DNA from: Astragalus membranaceus
Lineage: Eukaryota > Streptophyta > Magnoliopsida > Fabales > Fabaceae
NCBI GenBank assembly: GCA_039519185.1
Contig: CM076848.1
Location: forward strand, 190,222,003-190,286,002
DNA length: 64,000 bases
Direction of reading: 5' to 3'
Shown one piece after another: positions 56,401-64,000 of the stretch. How positions within the stretch are numbered: the stretch's first letter is position 1; the number at the start of each line of letters is the position of its first letter. The notes beneath the pieces were generated by a model. The model had not been told where the DNA came from, did no database searches, and saw only the letters and a list, made by a program, of their open reading frames with translations. A program made the position numbers and the translations under genes.

Positions 56401-59400
56401 AAGAAAGATGGAAAAGGGATGTTTTTGATTCACCAATGCGTTGATTCCAATGTCCTGAACCTGATCATCGACAGTGAGTCAGCAAAGGCAGCTTGGGACA
56501 TCCTCATGAACTCGTATGGAGGAGCAGATAGACTGAAGAAGATACGCCTTCAGTCGCTCAGGAAACAGTACGAGGCATTGAAGATGACAGATGGAGAATC
56601 GATTGGAGAATTCATTACGAGGTTAGTAGCGTTAACTAATCAAATGAAAGACAATGGTGAAACTGTGACTGAAGTAAATAAAGTCGAAAAGGTGCTCAGA
56701 TCCTTAACCCTGGAATTCGACTATGTTGTCACTGCTATCGAAGAATCCAAGGACCTAGATACGTTGAAGTTAGATGAACTTCAGGGTTCCTTAGAGGCTC
56801 ATGAGTTGAGAATAAGGCAGAGAAGTTCAGAGAAAGAAACTGAACAAGCCTTACTATCACACTCCTCTAAGAAAAATTGGAAGGAAAGCAACAAGAAGGA
56901 GAAGGGTAAAGAAAAAGGATCAAGCAGTAAGCAGAAAGAGCGAGGATCTTTCGACAAGAAGAAGGTAGACCTGTCGAAAGTGCAGTGTTATAACTGTCAG
57001 CAATTTGGGCATTATAAGAACAAGTGTAAAATCAAGAAAGTTCCTAGAAATAAAGATGCTGAAGCCAAATTCACAGATGATAGTGACACAGATTCTGACT
57101 CAGATGGGTTAATGCTAATGGCAGTCGAAGATGAGATTCACCTCAATGAAGAAGTTGCTGAAAGTAGCGAGCAAAACAGTGGGAACACTTGTATAAGTGG
57201 ATACACTTGTGACGCTCAAAATACTTGTGCAATGTGTGTGTGGCAGGGCAGTGGTAACAGTGGTGATGCCTCCAACATTGCCAGCAACGATGACGAAGAA
57301 TTATCATTCATGACAGCTATTGACCCAGAATTACTGTTGCTAAAGGCAGATACAAATTCGACTGAAGAGAAGTCTGTCGAATGGTATCTCGACACAGGAT
57401 GCTCAAACCACAGGTGCTGTCACAAAGAGTGGTTTGTCGAATTAAAGAAGATTAGCAAAAGAATAAGGTTTGCTGATAATAGCAGAGTCACTGCTGAAGG
57501 AATTGGTACTATAAAGTTCCTGTCAAAAGATGGAAAATGGTGCAACATTCAAGAGGTATTCTATGTACCAAACATGAGGAGCAATCTGCTGAGTATTGGG
57601 CAGATGATTGAGAAGAAATTCACTGTCGAAATGGGTGATAATAGTCTCAGCTTATTCGACTCAAACAAGAAGATGATCTTGAAGGTGTCGATGCAGAATA
57701 ACAGAACCTTCAAGATCAAGTTGCAAGTAGTCGAAGAAAAATGCCTAAAGAGTACTGTCGAAGAGGAGCACTGGAAGTGGCACAGAATATTTGGCCACCT
57801 AAACTTCAAAAGCTTGAGTCAACTACATGAAAAGAAGATGGTTCATGGGTTGCCTGCAGTAAAGGTACCTGTCGAATTATGTGAGAGTTGCTGTAAGTCG
57901 AAGCAACCAAGAAACTCATTTAAATCAGAAGTACCTAGCAGAGCAGAGAAGAAGTTAGAGGTGATATTTTCTGATGTATGTGGCCCTTTCGAAGACAGTT
58001 CATTAGGAGGGAACAAGTACTTTGTCACATTCATTGATGAATACACTAGAATGACCTGGGTGTATTTGATCAAAAGGAAGAGTGAAGTACTTGTAATATT
58101 CAAAAGGTTTAAGGTAATGATTGAGAAGCAGAGTGAATGTGCAATCAAAACTCTTAGAAATGATGGAGGTGGTGAATACAATTCACATGAATTTGTAAAA
58201 TTCTGTGAAAATGAAGGCATTGTACATGAAGTCATTTCACCTTACACGCCTCAGCATAATGGAACAGCTGAGAGGAAAAACAGTACCATTCTCAACATGG
58301 TAAGAAGTATGTTGAAGGAGAAGAAGCTACCTCATAGTTTATGGGGAGAACTTGTAGCCACAACAGTATACATTCTGAACAAATGCCCCACAAAGAGACT
58401 GATTGGGAAGACACCTGAGGAAGCTTGGTTAGGAAGAAAGACAAGTGTCAAGCATCTCAGAATAATTGGCTCATTATGCTATAGACATGTCCTTGAGCAA
58501 CTAAGATGCAAGCTGGATGATAAAGCACAACAAATGATTCTTGTTGGCTATCATTCGACAGGAGCATACAAACTGTATGATCCTGTGCAGAAGAAAATGG
58601 TGAAAAGCAGAGATGTCGTAGTAGATGAGTCGAAACATTGGAACTGGGAAGAAGGCTGTGAGAAACCTACAATGATGGACTTCGACGAAGTTCAGGATCT
58701 AGATGATCGAAATGAAGCTGTCGAATCAGAACCTGTTGCTGTCGAACCAGAACCTGTTGCTGTCGAACCTATCAGAAGGTCACAGAGGGAAAGGCAGAGA
58801 TCAGTAAGGTTAGAAGGATTCGACACGTTCCCAAATTCTACTATTACAGTAGAGGGAGACCTGACACACTTTGCATTAATGGCTGAAGCAGAACCAGTGA
58901 GCCTGGAAGAAGCTCTTAGTCACAAGTAGTGGAAGGAAGCAATGATTGATGAGCTGAAGTCAATCGAAAAGAATGGCACTTGGAAGCTAGTCGAACATCC
59001 AAGGCAAAAGAAAGCTATAGGCGTGAAATGGGTCTACAAGACCAAAGTCAATCCCAATGGAGAAGTGGCCAAGTACAAGGCCAGGTTAGTAGCCAAAGGT
59101 TTCCTGCAGAAACCTGGTTTGGATTTTAATGAGGTCTTTGCCCCAGTAGCCAGGATCGAAACCATAAGATTGGTAGTAGCATTGGCAAGTCATAGAGGCT
59201 AGCCCCTACATCAACTAGATGTAAAGTCGGCATTTCTTAATGGACCTCTGGAGGAGGAAGTCTATGTTTGTCAACCACCTGGTTTTGAGTCGAAGGGTCA
59301 AGAAGACATGGTTTTTAAGCTTGAGAAAGCCCTATATGGACTCAAGCAAGCCCCAAGAGCGTGGAACAAGAGAATTGATAGATTTCTCTTGGCTCAGAAG

Positions 59401-60935
59401 TTCATGAGATGCACCAATGAACATGGAGTATATGTGAAGAAGAATGGAACTTCGACTCAGTTGTTGTTGTGCCTGTATGTAGATGATCTACTAGTAACTG
59501 GCAGCAATGAAGTCGAAGTCGAAGCCTTTAAGAAAGTGATGATGTCTGAGTTCGAAATGAGTGATCTAGGACATCTATCATATTTCTTGGGAATGGAATT
59601 TACAAAGACAAGTAAGGGAATATTTCTGCATCAGTCGAAGTATGCAGCTGATATCCTGAACCGATTCGACATGATTAATTGCAATGAGGTTTCGACACCA
59701 GCAGACACAAGCAGCAAGCTGTCGAAAGATGATGAAGGGATTGAAGTAGATGCCACCCTCTCCAAACAGATTGTGGGTTCCCTGAGGTACCTGTGCAACA
59801 CTCGACCTGACATTATGTTTAGTGTCGGAATGATCAGCAGATTCATGGAGAAGCCGAGAAACTCTCATCTAGTAGCTGCCAAAAGAGTACTAAGGTATAT
59901 AAAGGGAACATAAAGTTATGGTATTCTATTCCCTAGCAAGTCTGAGTCGAAGAATGATGCTGGAGTGTTTGGTTACACTGACTCCGACTGGAGTGGAGAC
60001 AAGAATGATCGAAAGAGTACAAGTGGGTATGTCTTCATGTATGGAACGACACCCATATCATGGTGCTCGAAGAAGCAAAGCATTGTAGCACTATCCTCCT
60101 GTGAAGCAGAGTACGTGGCTGCTTCTTTTGCAGCATGTCAAGCATCATGGCTGAGCATGCTATTGGTCGAAATTGGAGTGCACAGGGTCGAAGCAATAGT
60201 TGTTGATCGACAACAAGTCTGCGATAGATCTCGCCAAGAATCCTGTCGCACATGGTAGGTCGAAGCACATAGAGACCAGATATCACTTCTTGCGTGATCA
60301 AGTAAACAATGAGAAGCTGAATCTGGAATATTGCTGTTCGAAACTTCAAGTAGCTGATGCAATGACCAAGCCATTGCAAAAGGGAAGATTCGAAGAACTG
60401 AGAACAATGCTTGGAATGATGTCACTCAGCAATGTGAATTAGGAGGGAATATTGAGATATACCTTGTAATTCTATTGTTTGTAATAAACATAGGTGTAGT
60501 TAGTAACCCAGTCGAAATGGGCTGGTCGAAATTATGGGTCTGGGCCTGTTTCATTGTATATATATATATAGACGTCAGTAGTATGTAATCTGTACCCTAC
60601 TTTTATGAAAATCAGTTCAGTTTTTACTATTCCATTGATATTGCTCTAATCATTCTCTGACAACTTGCGCCGCCACTTCCTTTTCTTCTCCCTTTCACGT
60701 GTTTATCCCCAACAAAATCATTTCCCATTCAAACTTGTGACATCCAATTTGCTTAATCAACAAACACTTTTTCTCTTCTCTTATCTCTTATATTCAAAGT
60801 CTCTCTTGTCACTTTCTATTTGTCTACCTTTTAGCACTCTCAAGAAGTTATATATATATATCGATATGAATCATCCAGATAATGATTTCTTAAGGAAGCG
60901 TTATGTGGATGCTAACAACACACTCACTCTCTTTT

Positions 60936-61025
<90 letters not shown>

Positions 61026-62251
61026 TGAAATTATATATGTCTTGTACGTGGAAATGGATTTTCTCCTTGAAAAATTGCCATTTAGTTTTCCTTTCCTTTA
61101 TTTTGTTGCAGCATAAGGTCAACTATTGAGAGGTATAAAAAGGCATGTTCAGATCATTCAAGTACAAACACTACCACCGAAATTAACGCTCAGGTAATTA
61201 ATTCCATATATATGAATATGATTACATGTATGTTCACCATATATATATTTATTTATTTATTTATCTGACTTATAAATTGGTTGGTTACAACTAATTAATG
61301 AATGACAGTATTATCAACAAGAATCTGCGAAGCTGCGACAGCAAATACAGATGCTGCAAAATTCTAACAGGTAATTAATTAACCTTTAATTTATCATCAC
61401 ATTAAGTGCTAGCAGCTTGATTAATATTAATTAGTTGTTATTTGTTAACTAACTAAGTGTAGGCACTTGATGGGTGATGCCTTAAGCACACTGACTGTGA
61501 AAGAACTTAAGCAGCTCGAAAACAGACTTGAAAGAGGAATCACTAGAATCAGATCTAAGAAAGTAATTTCCAAATCCTACCTTAATTTTCTAACGACTTT
61601 TATATATCTTTTTCTCACTGATCTTTCTTGTTCTCAGCATGAGATGCTACTGGCTGAAATTGAATATTTTCAGAAAAGGGTACGTACGTAATTCATCATC
61701 ACAAATTAATTCCTCTTGCTTTATCTCTCCCACCGATCAATATTCCTTTGTTACTCTTGTTAATTAATTAAACTACCATCCAACTGATAACATCCATTAT
61801 TAATTAAATTTGCTAGGAGATAGAACTGGAAAATGAAAATCTATGTCTTCGGACTAAGGTAAGTAAATCTATATATACATATTGCAACTAATTATTAGCT
61901 TTATTTATTTTCTCTTTTAAAGTACAATAATTAATGATTTTACTTCAGAATTTTCAGATATCTGATGTTGAGAGGATTCAGCAAGTGAGCATGGTTTCTG
62001 GACCAGAGATGAATGCCGCCATCCATGCATTAGCAGCTTCTCGCAATTTCTTCAATCCCAACATGATCGAAGGTGGACCTGCCTATCCTCAACCAGATAA
62101 GAAGATTCTTCATCTTGGGTAAGTAACCCTAATTAATTACGTACTATACAACAAATTATTTCAAAAAATATACGACATTAATTTTTGTAGTTGTCACCTC
62201 TATTCTACTCTTTTTTTTTTCCTGATGTTTGGCTTTTGCTTATACAGGTGA
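53315..62251 (+). CDS. AGL11: D-class MADS-box factor, SEEDSTICK/AGAMOUS-LIKE 11 (8 exons, 224 aa)
   Basis: Nuclear transcription factor of the MIKC type that specifies ovule and seed identity and binds CArG boxes as part of MADS complexes. Coding exons: 53315-53496, 61112-61193, 61309-61370, 61463-61562, 61638-61679, 61817-61858, 61958-62118, 62248-62251, all with GT/AG borders. The frame is open to the TGA at 62249. Residues 1-60 are the MADS domain, starting MGRGKIEIKRIENTTNRQVT with no N-terminal extension, which favours AGL11 over AGAMOUS/SHATTERPROOF. Exons 2-6 give the I and K regions (GDALSTLTVKELKQLENRLE, ERGITRIRSKKHEMLLAEIE). The C-terminus keeps SRNFFNPNM and the AG motif II DKKILHLG. 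Exon sizes 62-100-42-42 are the family pattern. Intron 1 of the coding region is 7.6 kb because of a copia insertion. No defect seen. Confidence 0.95.
54244..54259. repeat. Poly-C run in the intron
   Basis: About 15-16 consecutive C followed by an A run. A homopolymer prone to length error. Confidence 0.8.
54820..54965. mobile_element. Small CACTA-type MITE in the AGL11 intron
   Basis: Begins CACTGCTAGAAAAAGC and ends TTTTTTAGTAGTTG, each one change from CACTACTAGAAAAA and its complement. The 146-bp body contains TGGCG(A/T)-type motifs on both sides. The 3-bp duplication is not clear. A short internally deleted CACTA derivative is likely. Confidence 0.55.
55890..55894. repeat. Target-site duplication AAATC (left)
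   Basis: AAATC directly precedes TATTGAGATA here and directly follows CCCCAACA at 60715-60719. A perfect 5-bp duplication. Confidence 0.95.
55895..56155 (+). repeat. Copia 5' LTR, 261 bp
   Basis: Contains TATATATAGACG (TATA-like, about 56004-56012) and GTCGAAATGGGCTGGTCGAA. Partner of 60450-60714. Confidence 0.94.
56159..56170 (+). promoter_or_regulatory. Primer-binding site, TGGTATCAGAGC
   Basis: Full 12-base match to the plant initiator tRNA-Met complement, three bases after the LTR end. Confidence 0.95.
56203..60442 (+). pseudogene. Copia Gag-Pol, interrupted by three stops and one frameshift
   Basis: Starts at ATG 56203 after the primer site. Gag with zinc knuckle CYNCQQFGHYKNKC (about 56986-57028). 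Protease WYLDTGCSNH (about 57382). Integrase H-H-C-C (57780-57895) and core motifs FSDVCGPF, LRNDGGGEY and HNGTAERKN (57967-58280). Reverse transcriptase with ALYGLKQAPRAWN (about 59327) and LCLYVDDLLVTG (about 59468). RNase H GYTDSDWSGD (about 59971) and IDNKSAIDLAKNP (about 60203). In-frame stops at 58927-58929, 59200-59202 and 59911-59913, and a frame change near 60190-60205. The first 908 codons are open. All catalytic motifs remain readable, so decay is recent. Confidence 0.94.
60439..60449 (+). promoter_or_regulatory. Copia polypurine tract
   Basis: TTAGGAGGGAA abuts the 3' LTR start TATTGAG, which fixes the LTR boundary at TA rather than at the TG three bases further in. Confidence 0.85.
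60450..60714 (+). repeat. Copia 3' LTR, 265 bp
   Basis: Four bases longer than the 5' LTR because of a longer TATATA run. Ends CCCCAACA followed by AAATC. Confidence 0.94.
60941..61022. repeat. (TA)41 microsatellite before AGL11 exon 2
   Basis: Pure TA repeat ending 89 bp upstream of the exon 2 acceptor. Length is probably polymorphic. Confidence 0.95.
61112..61193 (+). CDS. AGL11: AGL11 coding exon 2 (I region)
   Basis: Acceptor TTGCAG/CATAAGG completes an Asn codon and gives NIRSTIERYKKACSDHSS. Donor GCTCAG/GTAATT. Length 82 bp. Confidence 0.95.
61309..61370 (+). CDS. AGL11: AGL11 coding exon 3 (K region start)
   Basis: 62 bp, YYQQESAKLRQQIQMLQNSN, between GACAG/TATTATC and CTAACAG/GTAATT. 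Confidence 0.95.
61463..61562 (+). CDS. AGL11: AGL11 coding exon 4 (K box)
   Basis: 100 bp, typical for this family. Begins by completing Arg, then HLMGDALSTLTVKEL, ending RIRSKK at AAGAAA/GTAATT. Confidence 0.95.
61638..61679 (+). CDS. AGL11: AGL11 coding exon 5 (K box)
   Basis: 42 bp, HEMLLAEIEYFQKR, acceptor TTCTCAG, donor AAAAGG/GTACGT. Confidence 0.95.
61817..61858 (+). CDS. AGL11: AGL11 coding exon 6 (end of K box)
   Basis: 42 bp, EIELENENLCLRTK, acceptor TGCTAG, donor ACTAAG/GTAAGT. Confidence 0.95.
61958..62118 (+). CDS. AGL11: AGL11 coding exon 7 (C region)
   Basis: Encodes ISDVERIQQVSMVSG through KKILHL plus two bases of the last Gly codon. A second acceptor 9 bp upstream (61948) would add Asn-Phe-Gln in frame. 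The downstream site is preferred because KISDVER matches relatives. Donor CTTGG/GTAAGT. Confidence 0.9.
62248..62251 (+). CDS. AGL11: AGL11 coding exon 8 (last base of Gly and TGA stop)
   Basis: Acceptor TATACAG/GTGATC supplies the final G and TGA. Reading through the last intron instead gives GGG TAA at 62117-62122, so the protein is the same either way. Confidence 0.8.
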
Positions 62252-62252
62252 T

Positions 62253-62254
<2 letters not shown>

Positions 62255-62286
<32 letters not shown>
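62255..62286. repeat. (AT)n in the AGL11 3' untranslated region
   Basis: Begins four bases after the TGA stop at 62249-62251. Confidence 0.9.
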
Positions 62287-62290
<4 letters not shown>

Positions 62291-63908
62291 TAGCATTCGC
62301 TATGTGACTATATATCTATTCAATAATCTAATAATTGGTTTTTTACGGAACAACTATCTAGTGGCTAAAGATTAATGCTTATTAATTAGCCCAAGTGGTC
62401 ATCAATTACGTCTTTAACTTTTTCTTTATATCTATGTGTACGTTTGGCGTGGCGATGATTGTATGATATTATTATGACAACATGTGTTTTCAAAAACAAG
62501 TTATATATGTATGATGTGATTGAGCTAGTTTTATGGCGTAATAAGAACAACAAAATTTCTAATCCGCTTACAAAATATATGTTAGGGTGTGTTTGTGACT
62601 TTGGAGGGGAGAAAATGGTATGAGACTAATATGTAAAAAAATTATATAGTGATGGAGAGAAAAGTTATCCCCGTCTTCTAGTTTATTTTTTGAGCTCCTC
62701 CAAAATCTCTGAAATTTGGAGGGTTTTGAAGAGCTCAAACAATAAACTAGGTAAAGAATTTACATTATTAATCTCATGTCTTCCCTTCCCCTTAGTAAAG
62801 TAAAAGGGCAAAAGGCACAAAACCACCACCCCTAACACCCACCCGATCAACACACACTTGAAGCAACTTCATATAGAAATACATTTTAAAGGTCAATGTG
62901 TGGGTAAAGACAAATCAATAAACCACCACCAAAACAATAATTTAATACGCTAGCTCTATTAATTTCACAATCAAATCAACTCCTTACTAAAGAAGATACA
63001 ATCATTTCTCAACTTCTCCCCACAAAACATGTTAAATTAGAGCTTAGAACCCAAACTCCAAGGTGTTCGTAGGCACAAATTAGGGAGTACAACATACTAG
63101 GTTTTCTTCCACCTTGTGAAAGGGAAACCTCTCCTATCCTAACATCTGGATATATAACTCACCACGATATATATAATCACCCAAATTAAGTAAATAATGT
63201 TCTCCTCCATTAATTTAAAGAGTACGTATTTCCCAACAACACATATCGATCATGCCAGAAAGAGATAGATCTCTCATTAGGGCATATCTAGTGAGAATGG
63301 TATTTTTATGTGAGAGTGAGAGGATGATTAATTTATGCCAGAAAGAGATATGAATTGTTAGAGGTTTAATTATGTTCAAATTAAATTCAATGCCGCTTTG
63401 ATTAATATTTACGAATAGGAAAAAAAGACACGTGACCCTTTTATTGGCCATTTTAATCTCAGCCATTTGAGAATGATCTCTCACTCAAATGTTATTAATA
63501 TTCCTCTATATGTTCTTGTATCTAAGCAGTGGAGAGGACTATTGAGAGCAAGGTCACAGCAGTGAAGCTCGGTAAGGAGTGTGATTCAATGGCCAATCAT
63601 GTAGTGGTTATATATGACCCTAGTTATTTATTTAGTTATGTTATCTGATGTACTATTAAAGGGATTTTAAACAGCGAACGTATTTGTATTTTGTTTCTCG
63701 CATGCCAACTTTAAGATTTTTATTTTCTCGTATTTCCGCATAATGACTATTATTGGTCGTGCAATGCTTTTAAGTATCTTTTGTATAAAGACTTTTTTTT
63801 TGACAAAGTCTTTTGTATGTATATATATTTTATCTTTCGAACTCATTAGGATGCCATAGAGTACAAATAAACCGTAGGATTCCAAAACCAATTTGAGTAC
63901 TTAATATA

Positions 63909-63910
<2 letters not shown>
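62287..63910. other. AGL11 3' flank, no gene seen
   Basis: AT-rich. The early part should include the rest of the 3' untranslated region and the polyadenylation site, which I cannot place. No open frame with a recognisable product and no repeat partner in the window. Confidence 0.45.

Positions 63911-63979
<69 letters not shown>
63911..63979. repeat. (AT)n microsatellite at the window end
   Basis: About 34 AT dinucleotides. Confidence 0.95.
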
Positions 63980-63982
<3 letters not shown>

Positions 63983-64000
63983 GTAAAATGTGTAGTGTGC

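Larger units (their letters stand above)
55895..60714 (+). mobile_element. Ty1/copia retrotransposon inside AGL11 intron, TA...CA termini
   Basis: Complete structure: 5' LTR 55895-56155, primer site 56159-56170, gag-pol 56203-60442, polypurine tract 60439-60449, 3' LTR 60450-60714, and AAATC on both sides. It is in the same orientation as the gene. Both LTRs begin TATTG and end CAACA, so the usual TG is TA. Six or so substitutions and one AT-repeat indel separate the LTRs. Without it the intron would be about 2.8 kb. Confidence 0.95.

Noticed and set aside
60665..61129. 154-codon plus-strand frame across the TA repeat
   Set aside because: Open only because of the Tyr/Ile reading of (TA)n. 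It overlaps LTR, intron and the exon 2 acceptor.
53315..62251. AGL11 as a pseudogene broken by the copia insertion
   Set aside because: All eight exons keep frame, splice sites and family-typical lengths. The insertion lies wholly within an intron.

Overview
This is plant nuclear DNA, most likely from a papilionoid legume. Two things support that. The only intact host gene is a multi-exon MADS-box gene whose protein reads like legume SEEDSTICK/AGL11. The rest is dominated by Ogre-type, Sirevirus-type and other LTR retrotransposons of the kind common in legumes. The legume call is an inference; the plant call is firm. No tRNA, rRNA, CRISPR or prokaryote-like operon was seen.

Layout. (1) 1-23885: a Sirevirus (Ty1/copia, minus strand) arranged as partial internal - LTR - gag-only internal - LTR. 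Its right LTR is split by a 16.8-kb Ogre-like element (5684-22490) with 4.8-4.9-kb LTRs and about 7 kb of non-coding internal DNA. (2) 23886-26606: low-copy-looking DNA with a CACTA terminus and a 57-bp minisatellite. (3) 26607-about 42200: a decayed minus-strand Ty1/copia element with two insertions in its reverse transcriptase region. One is a pair of Ogre-like LTRs separated only by GC (27966-37154); the other is a 1.55-kb solo-LTR-like unit (37563-39110). (4) About 42200-46195: a dead plus-strand LINE reverse transcriptase, split by a second member of the same solo-LTR family (43260-45015). (5) About 46196-49610: the 3' part of a Ty3/gypsy Tat-like element with an antisense extra ORF, a hAT MITE, a polypurine tract and an LTR. 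(6) 49640-52280: MITE-like and LINE-tail debris, then the gene's upstream region.

(7) 52281-62290: the AGL11/STK gene. It has GA/CT repeats around a TATA box, a leader intron ending just before the ATG, and eight coding exons (224 codons, no disruption). Its large first coding-region intron carries a 4.8-kb Ty1/copia insertion with perfect 5-bp target duplications and TA...CA termini. (8) 62290-64000: AT-rich downstream DNA without a recognisable gene.

How the parts relate. Target-site duplications let the nesting be read directly, and hand-counted LTR differences agree with it: the Ogre-like insert is younger than the Sirevirus it split, and the LTR-GC-LTR insert is younger than the copia it split. 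The only gene likely to act for the plant is the D-class MADS gene for ovule and seed identity. Its regulatory intron has been greatly lengthened by the copia element.
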